This document shows positions 1-8,157 of a stretch of 48,822 nucleotides of DNA, piece after piece. How positions within the stretch are numbered: the first letter of the stretch is position 1; every line of letters begins with the position of its first letter. A program made the position numbers and the translations under genes. Source of the stretch: Photobacterium arenosum (GTDB lineage: Bacteria > Pseudomonadota > Gammaproteobacteria > Enterobacterales > Vibrionaceae); NCBI RefSeq assembly GCF_014841115.1, contig NZ_JACYTP010000021.1, forward strand, positions 1 to 48,822, written 5' to 3'. Below the pieces are notes generated by a model, which was given only the letters and a program-made list of their open reading frames with translations, had not been told where the DNA came from and made no database searches.

Positions 1-1
1 C

Positions 2-115
2 ATCACGGAATATTACAGCGAGATCAGGCCACATCAATATAACGGTGGTCTGACGCCAAATGAGTCAGAACGGTTATTCTGGAATGACTCTAAAACTGTG
101 GCCAGTTTTACTTGA
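2..115 (+). pseudogene. IS3-family transposase, C-terminal remnant (partial at window edge)
   Basis: The first 37 codons, open at the left edge, read as the end of an IS3-family OrfB integrase-type transposase: the segment YYSEIRPHQYNGGLTPNE is the conserved C-terminal block of the rve catalytic domain (family consensus YN..RPH..L...TP), which contains the last acidic-helix region. The protein ends KTVASFT and stops at 113-115. The adjoining downstream sequence belongs to a different transposase, so the insertion sequence appears to be abutted or truncated here. Whether the upstream part is intact cannot be seen. The family assignment rests on this one motif block. Confidence 0.7.
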
Positions 116-120
116 CCACT

Positions 121-357
121 ACATACCTGGAACTTCTCGACTGGATAGGCAGACATTTTCATGAAGGAAAAACGGGGCAGATCGCTCACGATGCGCCACC
201 CATTCTTAAGCGATTAGGATTGAATAACTCTCACTGGCTTCGCACTTACAAACGATTTGAGAAAGGCAATATGATTGGGGCAAAGTCATCAATGAAAGCC
301 TGCCTGTCATTAGTAGGACGGAAACGAATTTCTGGTACTCAATTATCCACTAATTAG
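121..357 (+). pseudogene. Y1/REP-associated-type transposase, C-terminal fragment
   Basis: About 78 codons without a plausible start (the frame opens at a TTG inside the end of the IS3 remnant). The sequence YLELLDWIGRHFHEGKTGQI followed by APPILKRLGLNNSHWL resembles the C-terminal domain of the large Y1-type (REP-associated) transposases common in marine gamma-proteobacteria, where LELLDW.GR and PILERLG..HWL are typical. The N-terminal HUH catalytic part is missing. The remnant is followed by GTGCCTGTCC-type motifs, which often accompany such genes. The family name is recalled from pattern and not proven. Confidence 0.5.
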
Positions 358-609
358 ACCTTGATCGGTGAATCGTTACAAAGCTTCAGCATAAGATTTT
401 AGATCGGGTCAACGCATCTCAAATCACTGCTCATTTTTACCGTTTTGCTAATTTTACGGGCTAGCCGCAACTTTCCCGGCACATCAGCCCCCACTTTTGT
501 TATCAGTCCGAACCCTATCAGTCAGAATAGCTACCTCTGTTAATACACAACCAGTTAGATCACTAATTTGCCTGTCCCATTTAGGTTTCCCGTAAAAGTG
601 CCTGTCCTC
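358..609. other. Intergenic stretch between transposase debris and the LysR gene
   Basis: About 250 bases with no convincing gene. Apart from the two GCCTGTCC motifs near its right end (570-578 and 597-608) I see only AT-rich sequence without a clear promoter or hairpin. Confidence 0.5.
570..608. repeat. Two GTGCCTGTCC-type motifs
   Basis: The words GCCTGTCCC (570-578) and AGTGCCTGTCC (597-607) recur here. The same word appears twice with flanking identity at 6194-6269, and as GGTGCCTGTCAG at 48744 and, inverted, near 48172. Such motifs are typically dispersed beside Y1/REP-associated transposases. The first copies follow a probable transposase remnant of that type. Confidence 0.5.
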
Positions 610-1527
610 CTAAAAGCGATCCCAGCGCGGCTCATCGCCTCCCAACTTATCCACCAGATAGTCAATCAGCACCCTTACTTTCTCAGGTAAATGTTTACGT
701 TCTGGAAACATGGCATACACAGCATGCAGCGGCAACGCATAATCTGGCATTACCGGAATCAATTTCCCTGAAGCTAAATCCGCCCCCACGATAAAGGTCG
801 GCATCTGACAAATGCCCAAGCCAGCAACCAAAGCATCTCGCAGCACTTCACTGTTATTGGCCTGGTAATTCCCTCTGGGCTGAATGCTCTCAACACCAGC
901 AGGCCCGTCAAATCGCCATTCAGCACCACCACGAAAATAGCTGTAATACAGGCAGTTATGATTCTGTAAATCCGCTGGTGACTGTGGAGTACCGTGCTTT
1001 TCCAAATAGTGCGGAGCAGCGCAAAGCACACTTCGGCAAGGTGCTAACCGCCGCGCAACAAGGCTGGATTCAGGTATATGACCAATACGGATGGAGAGAT
1101 CATAACCCCCTTCGACAAGATCAACCATTCTGTCATCCAATGTCATCTCCAGTCGGATGTCGGGATATCGTTGCAGAAACTCAGGGATCAACGGGCTGAT
1201 GTGCAGACGTCCAAACGTCATCGGGACAGTCACTTTTAGCAGCCCGCTGGGGTTGCCCTGTAACTGACCAAGTTTATCCTCAGCCTCACGAGCAAGCTGA
1301 TAAGCGGCTCTGGCAGATTCAAAGTACTGCTCACCGGCATCGGTCAGACTAAGGCTGCGCGTAGTCCTGTTCAGTAAACGCGTCCCCAGTTTTGCCTCAA
1401 GGTGATTGATACGTTTACTGACTGCAGATTTAGTGATCCCCAACCGTTCAGCCGCTGCAGAAAAGCTGCCACATTCCACCACAGTGACGAAAACTGGAAT
1501 GGCACTGAAAGCATCGTTATCACGCAT
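610..1527 (-). CDS. LysR-family transcriptional regulator
   Basis: A 305-residue protein of normal LysR length. The N-terminal winged helix-turn-helix is clear (SFSAAAERLGITKSAVSKRI, then LEAKLGTRLLNRTTR), followed by a periplasmic-binding-protein-like effector domain (GLLKVTVPMTFGRLHISPLI near residues 85-110). The ATG at 1527 is preferred over the upstream in-frame TTG at 1545 because the HTH then begins about 15 residues in, as usual. It is divergent from the membrane-protein pair starting at 1617, the classical arrangement for a LysR protein controlling its neighbour. The DNA site and ligand are unknown; regulation of the transporter pair is inferred from position only. Confidence 0.9.
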   Translation of the reverse strand: MRDNDAFSAIPVFVTVVECGSFSAAAERLGITKSAVSKRINHLEAKLGTRLLNRTTRSLSLTDAGEQYFESARAAYQLAREAEDKLGQLQGNPSGLLKVTVPMTFGRLHISPLIPEFLQRYPDIRLEMTLDDRMVDLVEGGYDLSIRIGHIPESSLVARRLAPCRSVLCAAPHYLEKHGTPQSPADLQNHNCLYYSYFRGGAEWRFDGPAGVESIQPRGNYQANNSEVLRDALVAGLGICQMPTFIVGADLASGKLIPVMPDYALPLHAVYAMFPERKHLPEKVRVLIDYLVDKLGGDEPRWDRF

Positions 1528-1616
1528 TTGTATACTAAACCTCAACAGTGTTTTTCAAATTAACCCAATTATAAACCTCACATACACAATATAAAATCTA
1601 TCTTAGAAACTACACA

Positions 1617-2087
1617 ATGAGTGGATTACCCATGTTGAAATTCCCCCCTGCTCTGCTTGCGCTTTTTGCTGGTGCTGTGTTGTCACTCATGATTGTGCTC
1701 AACAGCCAGTTAGCCGCATACAGCTCTCCAGTCTTGGCCTCCTGGATTGCACATGGCATAGGTGCAGCGTTTGCTGGCTTTATATTGTTTGTCTGTCATG
1801 TTCGGAGTAAACAGACGCGCCCGGCCTCCAAACCAATTCCAAAGTGGGCTTATCTGGGCGGTATACCCGGTGCATTTACCGTTATTCTGGCTACGGCTAC
1901 GGTGAATAGCCCGTTGGGCCTGTCGGGTTCTGTGGCCTTTATGCTGGTGGGACAGACACTTTTCGGGATGTTTAGTGATGTGTTCGGACTGATGGGCTCG
2001 AATAAAAGGAAAATTTCTTCTCAAGATTTAGCCGTGGTGTGCTGCATTCTCTCGGGCAGCATGCTGATCATTTTTACACCCAGCTGA
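1617..2087 (+). CDS. DMT-superfamily small membrane protein, YdcZ/DUF606-like (first of pair)
   Basis: A 156-residue hydrophobic protein with about five membrane segments, beginning LKFPPALLALFAGAVLSLMI and containing SPVLASWIAHGIGAAFAGF and SPLGLSGSVAFMLVGQTLFG, the layout of the DUF606/YdcZ half-size DMT proteins. These are thought to work as homo- or heterodimers in the inner membrane; the substrate is unknown. The start may be ATG 1617 or ATG 1632 (MLKFPP), the latter fitting the family better. A homologous protein follows 34 nt downstream, so the two probably form a paired transporter. Divergent from a LysR regulator that may control it. Confidence 0.75.
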   Translation: MSGLPMLKFPPALLALFAGAVLSLMIVLNSQLAAYSSPVLASWIAHGIGAAFAGFILFVCHVRSKQTRPASKPIPKWAYLGGIPGAFTVILATATVNSPLGLSGSVAFMLVGQTLFGMFSDVFGLMGSNKRKISSQDLAVVCCILSGSMLIIFTPS

Positions 2088-2121
2088 TTATTAAAATATT
2101 ACTGATTAATGAGGATAAGCC

Positions 2122-2628
2122 ATGTCCTGGTTCATTTTTCTTGCTGTACTCAACGGTATCTGTATTAGCCTGAGCCGCGTTTTGAACGGTCGGTTAAGTC
2201 TTGACCGCACTGCAATGCTCTCATCTTACTGGAATCACCTGATAGGGTTTATCTTTCTGTCACTACTCGTGCCGCTTGTTCATGGCAACTCTTTCTCTTT
2301 GCCACAAAATGCCCCATTAAGTGCTTACGCTGGGGGAGTCATTGGTGTGTTATTTGTGGCGATTAGTAGCCTTGTGCTCCCAAGAATTGGAGCGATGCGA
2401 ACAAGCTTGCTGGTGATCAGCGGGCAAATGCTGGTGGGTGTGTCACTTTCCCTGGTTTTGCTGTTCTTAAAGGGACAGTCACTTTTAGATATGATCTGGC
2501 CAATCGCGGGAATGATATTGATTTTGTTCGGTGTGAATCTCAACCAGCAGCGTCAGGTCAACCCATACAGAAAACCCGATGTTGAGCTGGGGTATCATGC
2601 ACTCAATAAGAAAAAGCCCGCGAGATAA
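2122..2628 (+). CDS. DMT-superfamily small membrane protein, YdcZ/DUF606-like (second of pair)
   Basis: A 168-residue membrane protein with about five hydrophobic segments (FIFLAVLNGICISLSRVLNG at the N-terminus; SSLVLPRIGAMRTSLLVISG mid-protein), related in size and layout to the preceding gene and ending in a polar cytosolic tail with KKKPAR. The N-terminal NG.L....... pattern and conserved central G.GQ.-like segment fit the DUF606 family. A ribosome-binding site GAGGATAAG precedes the ATG. Its stop codon lies in the loop of an intrinsic terminator, closing a two-gene operon. Substrate not deducible. Confidence 0.75.
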   Translation: MSWFIFLAVLNGICISLSRVLNGRLSLDRTAMLSSYWNHLIGFIFLSLLVPLVHGNSFSLPQNAPLSAYAGGVIGVLFVAISSLVLPRIGAMRTSLLVISGQMLVGVSLSLVLLFLKGQSLLDMIWPIAGMILILFGVNLNQQRQVNPYRKPDVELGYHALNKKKPAR

Positions 2629-2638
2629 CGCGGGCTTT
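2613..2638 (+). terminator. Intrinsic terminator closing the DMT pair
   Basis: A 10-bp stem AAAGCCCGCG / CGCGGGCTTT with the loop containing the TAA stop codon of the second membrane protein. The A-run on the left and T-run on the right make it usable in both directions, but no rightward-facing partner gene ends immediately after it; the next gene ends at 2711 on the minus strand. Confidence 0.85.
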
Positions 2639-2710
2639 CATTCGTTCAGCTTAATGGATTAAGCCTGTGACAGTGTTCTGCAAATGGCAGTAATAATTGT
2701 TATTAATTGT

Positions 2711-3967
2711 TCAGAAACAGGATTCAGAAACAGGGTTCAAAAACGGCGCTAACGCTTCAAAAAGTCGATCAATTTCTGCTTGAGTATTGTAATGCATGAA
2801 ACCAATTCGGACGACGCCGCCACCTTCAAGCACTCCTAGCTGCTGGCACAAGCCTAACGCATAAAAGTGCCCATTCCAGACGCACATATTCTGTTGACCC
2901 AGGTGAGAGGCTATATCCGACGGCGGTACATTATCAATACGTATCGCAAAAGTCGGAGTGCGTTCTGCGAGCCGTTTATCATCCTCGATACCCAGCAAAG
3001 TGATATTGCTGAATTTTCTGACCCGGTTCAAAAAGTGCTGACTCAGCGCTTCTTCATGAGACTGATACTGAGAGTAACTGGCTGCCAGACGCTCGCGTAA
3101 GCCGTCTTGCGGATCGCCCCACTGTGCCAGATAGTCAATCGCAGCCACTACACCCGCCAAACCCTCAAAGTTCTGGGTTCCCGTTTCAAAACGTCCCGGA
3201 CCGATATCGGTAGCAGGTTCAACTTTATACGGCTTCAATGTCTGCAGCCACTGAGGTGCCACATAAGCGATTCCCACATGCGGGCCAAAGAACTTATAGG
3301 CTGAACATGCCAGAAAATCACAACCCAGTGCCTGCACATCCACCAGCTTGTGTGGAGCATAGTGCACGGCATCAACATAGACTTGCGCGCCAACACTGTG
3401 TGCTGCTTTAACAATACGTGCAATGTCCACCAGCGAGCCGGTTGTATTCGACGCATAAGTGACGGCCACCAGCCGCGTTTTATTATTCAGCAAAGACTCA
3501 AAGTGCTCATAGTCCAGTGTGCAGTCGGCTTCATTCACCCGAACCTGACGAACCAATACTCCTTTATCATCCGCCGCTTGCTGCCAGCTGGACACGTTCG
3601 AATAATGATCCAGAGACGTCACGATCACTTCGTCACCTTGCTTCCAGTCGCGTGAAATGGCACGGCTGAGCTGAAAAGTCAGTGAAGTCATATTCGGACC
3701 GAATACAATATTGTCGGGTGATGGCGCATTCAGCAAGGCCTGAACAGACTCACGCGCCTTTGCCAAGAGTGACACTGTCACCTCGCTGGAGAAAAACGAA
3801 CCGCCAAGATTGGCATTATAACGGCCAAGATAATCCGTCATCGCCTGTAACACACTGGCAGGTACTTGTGCTCCGCCCGGTCCGTCAAAGAAATACACAG
3901 GTGCATCATTGATCTGTTGAGCCAGTGCGGGGAACTGCTGTCGAACACTTGATACATCAAAGTGCAT
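2711..3967 (-). CDS. Cysteine desulfurase-like PLP protein, VC1184 subfamily
   Basis: A 418-residue class V aminotransferase (fold type I PLP enzyme). Visible features: N-terminal YFFDGPGGAQVP, the cofactor-binding aspartate/histidine region YVDAVHYAPHKLVDVQALGC, and the lysine block SAYKFFGPHVGI, where K forms the internal aldimine. These match the VC1184-type family described from Vibrio cholerae, which is distinct from IscS/SufS and of unproven substrate. It overlaps the upstream dioxygenase gene by 11 nt, so the two are translationally coupled and may act on the same amino-acid-derived substrate. That shared pathway is inference. Confidence 0.85.
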   Translation of the reverse strand: MHFDVSSVRQQFPALAQQINDAPVYFFDGPGGAQVPASVLQAMTDYLGRYNANLGGSFFSSEVTVSLLAKARESVQALLNAPSPDNIVFGPNMTSLTFQLSRAISRDWKQGDEVIVTSLDHYSNVSSWQQAADDKGVLVRQVRVNEADCTLDYEHFESLLNNKTRLVAVTYASNTTGSLVDIARIVKAAHSVGAQVYVDAVHYAPHKLVDVQALGCDFLACSAYKFFGPHVGIAYVAPQWLQTLKPYKVEPATDIGPGRFETGTQNFEGLAGVVAAIDYLAQWGDPQDGLRERLAASYSQYQSHEEALSQHFLNRVRKFSNITLLGIEDDKRLAERTPTFAIRIDNVPPSDIASHLGQQNMCVWNGHFYALGLCQQLGVLEGGGVVRIGFMHYNTQAEIDRLFEALAPFLNPVSESCF

Positions 3968-4607
3968 ACTGAGTCTCCCGGGCTGTCAGAACAAAGAGAT
4001 CCATGTAGCCTTGTTGATCTTTCTTCACAGCCTTAATCGGACGCGCATTATGCCAGAGCTGATCATCAGCCAGAATAGCGACTTCACCCTGCTCGAGCGC
4101 CATGCTCAAAAAAGGCAGTTGATTTTTATTCTTGTAGACCAGAAACTCACCGCCCTCGATGTTTTCACGTCCAATCCCAATCACCGCAATGTGATTAAAA
4201 CCATCCTGATGAACCCCTTCTGGCGCTACCTGAGTCTCACCCTCCAGCGCGGCAATACGGATCTGATGAATTTCAATTTCCTGATCATCTGATAAGGCAT
4301 TGGCACGTTTGAACACTTCACACATTTCATGCATCCCGGCACTGAAAAGTATCTTGTCTTCCAAAGGCTCAAAACTGCGGCTGACATTGCCCTGAAAGTG
4401 GTTAATGTCGTCAGATTGCACAAAGGCCCTGGGCGGCATGTGCTGCACGCCATTGGCGGTCGCTTTCACAATGGAATAACGGCGAAGACGGTACTCGCCA
4501 TCTGCGTGCCCGGTTTTAGGCAAATGATTGAACGAAGGGGAAAGCTCATTGATAGCCTGTCCGCTTAGTTGTGTGAGTTGAAAAGTACGACCCAGTGAAA
4601 CATTCAT
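3957..4607 (-). CDS. 2OG-Fe(II) dioxygenase family protein (2OG-Fe_Oxy_2 type)
   Basis: A 216-residue protein. The iron ligands are visible as HQD in APEGVHQDGFNHIAVIGIGR and a distal H in LADDQLWHNARPIK, with a downstream basic segment for the 2-oxoglutarate carboxylate; GGEFLVYKNK is the usual intermediate strand. Members of this family include free amino-acid hydroxylases. The start at 4607 is chosen over an upstream in-frame ATG at 4682 because AGAGGAG lies 8 nt before it. It overlaps the following desulfurase-like gene by 11 nt, indicating one operon. The substrate is unknown; an amino acid is a reasonable guess from the family and the PLP partner. Confidence 0.85.
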   Translation of the reverse strand: MNVSLGRTFQLTQLSGQAINELSPSFNHLPKTGHADGEYRLRRYSIVKATANGVQHMPPRAFVQSDDINHFQGNVSRSFEPLEDKILFSAGMHEMCEVFKRANALSDDQEIEIHQIRIAALEGETQVAPEGVHQDGFNHIAVIGIGRENIEGGEFLVYKNKNQLPFLSMALEQGEVAILADDQLWHNARPIKAVKKDQQGYMDLFVLTARETQYAL

Positions 4608-5038
4608 TGCATCAGCTCCTCTTAGCAGCGCCTTATCCCTAGCCGTCCGCAACTGTGTCGGACGCTCTCCCGTTTGCAGCAAACCACAAACAATAGATTA
4701 ACAATTCAGTTACAAGGTAGAGTAAAGGAAAATTCGACAAAGCCAATACCAAGCAGATATAAACTTCACATAACAGTTAAAATTAAGAATACTAAACCAT
4801 AGAAGTGGATATGACTGGGCTAACAATCTAGTATTTCAATCTGGCTTCACGAAAAAGCAGTGTTCTTTGCTAGATAAAACCGTAACCATCTGATTTTAAA
4901 AGATTACTGCTTTAACACTCAAATTGTGGAACCGCTGTAAACCCATCAAAAGGCAGCATAAAAGACCGTTTGTGATATGTATCCCACCAGAAATATTGAT
5001 ATTCAGTACATGCGCAGAGGAAATGAAAATGTTGAATA
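4608..5038. other. Intergenic region without a recognisable gene
   Basis: About 430 bases, AT-rich, upstream of the leftward dioxygenase operon and downstream of the leftward gene at 5111. It must hold the dioxygenase promoter, but I could not assign -35/-10 boxes with confidence. The open frames in it have no ribosome-binding sites or recognisable content. Confidence 0.5.
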
Positions 5039-5070
5039 CAAAAAACCTCCTGCCATTTCTGACAGAAGGT
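5039..5070 (-). terminator. Intrinsic terminator of the His-rich protein gene
   Basis: On the minus strand the sequence forms a 10-bp stem, ACCTTCTGTC paired with GGCAGGAGGT (two G-T pairs), followed at once by TTTTTT. It lies about 40 nt beyond the stop codon of the leftward gene at 5111-5437. Confidence 0.75.
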
Positions 5071-5110
5071 CTGTAAATCTGGAGGATAAACGGAACAGGC
5101 TGGTGGCAGC

Positions 5111-5437
5111 TTAAGGACGGTGTGGGGTATAAACGTAATTATCACCAGATTTTTTATAAAATGCGTTATCAATAATGGCATAGGTAATGCCTGATACCAC
5201 AGCAAAGGTCACCAATTCGGGTAAATTGGTTCGGTGATACTCCCTGCGAGGGCGTTCCTTAATAACGACAACCTCATGATGGTGATAATGTCTGGCCGGT
5301 TTACGATGATGATGGTGTCTGTGCTTATTTTTATGCTTATAATATTTTTTATAACCATGGTCTCTGCCACCATGAGCAAAACTGGTTGCTGGTGCGATCA
5401 GAGACAAGCACAAGATACCAATCCATAGAGTTTTCAT
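5111..5437 (-). CDS. Secreted/periplasmic histidine-rich small protein
   Basis: A 108-residue protein with a clear signal peptide (MKTLWIGILCLSLIAPATSF, cleavage likely after AHG or nearby), then a basic, histidine-packed stretch (YKKYYKHKNKHRHHHHRKPA) and a C-terminal hydrophobic segment LVTFAVVSGITYAIID ending in a tyrosine-containing tail. AGGTAGTG precedes the ATG. The His cluster could bind metal ions such as zinc, nickel or copper in the periplasm, but that is inferred from composition only. It has its own terminator and is monocistronic. No family recognised. Confidence 0.75.
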   Translation of the reverse strand: MKTLWIGILCLSLIAPATSFAHGGRDHGYKKYYKHKNKHRHHHHRKPARHYHHHEVVVIKERPRREYHRTNLPELVTFAVVSGITYAIIDNAFYKKSGDNYVYTPHRP

Positions 5438-5573
5438 ATAACACTACCTGTTTTTCTGCATATGTGTACAGCGTACATATAGCTTGGTAAAGCAGTGTCA
5501 ACCGCAAGTAAACCTTAAGTAAAATCACGCTTACATTCACTCAACATACTGCATACAAAGAAGATCGACACAG

Positions 5574-6152
5574 ATGCCTGAAAATACAAATACTTTCGCC
5601 GAAGATAGCACGCAACACCTTATCGGGCTGGGATGTCCCGACTTTTCCTTAGCCGCTTATATCGAAAACCGGCCAGACGTGCCCGGGATGGCATATCTGG
5701 ATCAATTACAGCCTGCTGCCTCAGGTGAAATAAAGGCTATCGGCCAGGCGTGCGGCAACGGTTGGCGAAAAGTGTTCAACGTATACGCAAAGCTGATTTA
5801 TGCCCTCGACAGCAAGTTTTTCCCCCATTCAACGAACGCCCCGAGCTGGCAGTCGTACAGAGATGATTTCCTTCTCCAGCAATCCAGCCAGACAGCGCTG
5901 TTATTCAATCCTCCCGTTCTTGATGCACCAGATTCTACCCCTCGCTACCACATCATTATGGGAAGAACCTACGCCAAGAAACTGATTCACGAGGAGAAAC
6001 TGACGGTGCCTCTCATCTGGCTGGATAATGAATTCGCAATTAACCGCGAGCACAGGTTGGTCATCTGTCCCTACTTTGACTATCGCCAGCTCTCCAATAG
6101 CAAAATAGATCGATTGGCGAATACCCTAGCCGGATTTGCCCGCCACATATAA
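5574..6152 (+). CDS. Conserved hypothetical protein (possibly DUF6942)
   Basis: A 192-residue soluble protein with no signal peptide or membrane segment. It contains a conserved-looking block CGNGWRKVFNVYAKLIYALD near residues 60-80 and a C-terminal CPYFDYRQLSNSKIDRLANT. I recall similar proteins of this length in Vibrionaceae, possibly annotated DUF6942, but am not sure of the number. No catalytic motif is recognisable. It is a single gene between the His-rich gene (divergent) and a set of GTGCCTGTCC repeats. Confidence 0.7.
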   Translation: MPENTNTFAEDSTQHLIGLGCPDFSLAAYIENRPDVPGMAYLDQLQPAASGEIKAIGQACGNGWRKVFNVYAKLIYALDSKFFPHSTNAPSWQSYRDDFLLQQSSQTALLFNPPVLDAPDSTPRYHIIMGRTYAKKLIHEEKLTVPLIWLDNEFAINREHRLVICPYFDYRQLSNSKIDRLANTLAGFARHI

Positions 6153-6269
6153 GCGTCTGTCCCTCTACGGCATGGCATACGATTAGTCAGTCACAATAGT
6201 GCCTGTCCCGCTAAAGCATTTCGCTAAAGCAATTTACCCGTCGCAATAGTGCCTGTCCCACTAAAGCAT
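6153..6269. repeat. Tandem GTGCCTGTCC-type repeats between the hypothetical and antiporter genes
   Basis: Two 26-bp near-identical units, CAATAGTGCCTGTCCC plus (G/A)CTAAAGCAT, at 6194-6219 and 6244-6269 are spaced exactly 50 bp apart; a degenerate third unit CGTCTGTCCCTCTACGGCAT lies at 6155-6174. The core word recurs at 570-608 and 48744-48755. The layout suggests remnants of a REP-like mobile repeat. Confidence 0.7.
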
Positions 6270-6319
6270 CTATGCTTTTAAGGGATCAACAAGCCTGATT
6301 GCTGTCGTATGGGTGCTGT

Positions 6320-7486
6320 ATGTTAAATGAACTGCAAACCATGATTTTCGAACTCGGGATCATTGTGGTCAGTTCAGCGTTAATAGGCACAATGTTCCTG
6401 TATGCCCGCCAGCCTATTATTCTGGCGTACATCGTTGCCGGCATTGCCCTTGGCCCTAGCGGGTTAGGCTTGCTGAATGACAGCGACAGAATCATCCAAT
6501 TCGGCCAGTTCGGTGTCATTCTCTTGCTGTTCCTGCTGGGCCTGAACCTGCAACCTTTCAAGCTGCTGAGTCTCTTTAAAGAAAGCGCACTGATCACACT
6601 GGGTACCTGCTGTCTCTTCTTTCTGGTGACACTGGGATTTAGCTTGCTGATCGGTCTGTCCCTTGGCGATTCGCTTGTGGCTGGCGCCGCACTGATGTTC
6701 TCAAGTACCGTCATAGGGCTGAAATTGATCCCGACCACCACCCTTCACCATCAGCGTGTGGGGGAAGTTATGACCAGTGTACTACTGATACAGGACATGC
6801 TGGCTATCATTGTGATTCTGTTTCTGAATGTGCGTGAGCCTGATGTCATGATCAGCGCCTTTGTACTCATTCTGCTGAAACTAGGATTGCTCTGCCTGCT
6901 GGCGTATTTAGGCGTCCGCTATCTGGTGCTCCCCCTGTTTCGTCGTTTTGATGTGATTCAGGAATACACCTTTGTTACCGCACTGGCATGGTGCCTGCTG
7001 TGGGCGGAAACGGCTCATCTGGCGGGATTATCCTATGAAATCGGCGCTTTCGTCGCCGGGCTATCCATTGCTATCAGTCGGGTTTCGCAAGCCATTTCCC
7101 TGCACCTGAAACCTTTGCGGGAGTTTTTTCTGATTCTGTTTTTCTTCGCGGTGGGCGCAAAAATGGATATCACACAAGGTGGGACCGTGTTGCTGTGGGG
7201 TGGGCTGTTCGGGGTACTGCTAGTGGCAGTAAAAGCAGCTGGATTCATTGTTGCATTGAAGCTGGCCAAGGAAAAAGCGCCTCAGGAACTGTCTGCCCGG
7301 CTCAGCCAAGCCAGCGAGTTTTCACTCTTGCTGGCTTATTCTGCCTTAACCGCCGGTCTGGTTTCCGATCAGGGTATGCTCTTTATTCAAACCGCGACAC
7401 TCACTACTTTCATCCTGTCCACTTACTGGGTAGTGAGCCGCTTTCCTACGCCGATTTCAAGCGTGAGCGATCTGCGTAAAGACTGA
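6320..7486 (+). CDS. Cation:proton antiporter, CPA2/KefB-type membrane domain
   Basis: A 388-residue inner-membrane protein with 11-13 hydrophobic segments and no cytosolic RCK/TrkA-N domain, so it is the transport domain only. Family signs: QPIILAYIVAGIALGPSGLG (TM1-2), LLLFLLGLNLQPFKL, FSSTVIGLKLIP, the catalytic-type TSVLLIQDMLAI with its acidic residue in TM5, and SYEIGAFVAGLSIAISR. It is expected to exchange Na+ or K+ for protons. The start ATG at 6320 (MLNELQ) is chosen because the upstream ATG-less extension adds only seven polar residues. No operon partner. Confidence 0.85.
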   Translation: MLNELQTMIFELGIIVVSSALIGTMFLYARQPIILAYIVAGIALGPSGLGLLNDSDRIIQFGQFGVILLLFLLGLNLQPFKLLSLFKESALITLGTCCLFFLVTLGFSLLIGLSLGDSLVAGAALMFSSTVIGLKLIPTTTLHHQRVGEVMTSVLLIQDMLAIIVILFLNVREPDVMISAFVLILLKLGLLCLLAYLGVRYLVLPLFRRFDVIQEYTFVTALAWCLLWAETAHLAGLSYEIGAFVAGLSIAISRVSQAISLHLKPLREFFLILFFFAVGAKMDITQGGTVLLWGGLFGVLLVAVKAAGFIVALKLAKEKAPQELSARLSQASEFSLLLAYSALTAGLVSDQGMLFIQTATLTTFILSTYWVVSRFPTPISSVSDLRKD

Positions 7487-7493
7487 ACACGCG

Positions 7494-8006
7494 TCAGGCG
7501 GCCTGACGCTGACATTGCATAGAAAAATGATTCTGCGGGGTAATGTGATACCACATTTCGAACTGCGCTTTGTTTTTTCCTTTCATCACAGGCTGCAGGA
7601 AAATACGGTAACCCATGAGATCGCGTTGCGCATCATAGCCAAAAGGATTGGCCTGATTGGGATCTGTCAGTATTTCCCGTTTCATTGATAACGGTTTTAA
7701 ACGGTACTCACCTTCCAGTGACTCAAGGTGATAGTCGACAAACAGGTTGAATTCCAGCTCAGTTTTGCCTTGATCCTGATAGCGAATCCATTCTTTAGAA
7801 TTAACTTTGCCATCATGATGAAAATCATAATTCACCCAGCTCTCTTCCTTGTCTGATGCCTTCTCATCCGGAAGACACTGCCACTTGCCCACCAACTCTG
7901 ACATGGATGCCAGCTCTGTGGTGGCATGCGCAGCGGTGGCCAGCCCTAACTGACTCGCCAGCAACAAAGAGACGGCCAGATATCTGCCCTGCGTCCATGA
8001 GTTCAT
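7494..8006 (-). CDS. Exported hypothetical protein
   Basis: A 170-residue protein with a signal peptide (RYLAVSLLLASQLGLATAAH, probable cleavage after AHA). The mature part starts TTELASMSELVGKWQCLPDE; GKWxC with a later YDFHHDGKVNSKEWI suggests a small beta-rich, lipocalin-like fold, and CQRQAA closes the chain with a second cysteine that may form a disulfide. The ATG at 8006 is chosen over an upstream 47-residue extension since it places the signal peptide correctly and AGGTGA lies just before it. Convergent with the antiporter gene, 7 nt apart. Function unknown. Confidence 0.75.
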   Translation of the reverse strand: MNSWTQGRYLAVSLLLASQLGLATAAHATTELASMSELVGKWQCLPDEKASDKEESWVNYDFHHDGKVNSKEWIRYQDQGKTELEFNLFVDYHLESLEGEYRLKPLSMKREILTDPNQANPFGYDAQRDLMGYRIFLQPVMKGKNKAQFEMWYHITPQNHFSMQCQRQAA

Positions 8007-8100
8007 CCATTCACCTACATGATTATTGTCAGATTCGTTTACTAACATAGCGAACTTAAGATAATGTCTCCACAAGCTTTTACCAAAATCAGACATTAAA

Positions 8101-8120
8101 AAAGGAGCCATCGCTCCTTT
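8101..8120 (-). terminator. Intrinsic terminator hairpin
   Basis: Perfect 8-bp stem AAAGGAGC / GCTCCTTT with a 4-nt loop, flanked by A on the left and T on the right. It lies downstream of the leftward gene at 8158-8565 and could work on both strands. Confidence 0.75.
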
Positions 8121-8157
8121 TATATATTCACTCGTCATTCGGGCCATTCTTCAACGC

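Noticed and set aside
4912..5205. Leftward 97-codon frame downstream of the His-rich gene
   Set aside because: It overlaps the His-rich gene in another frame and runs across that gene's terminator.
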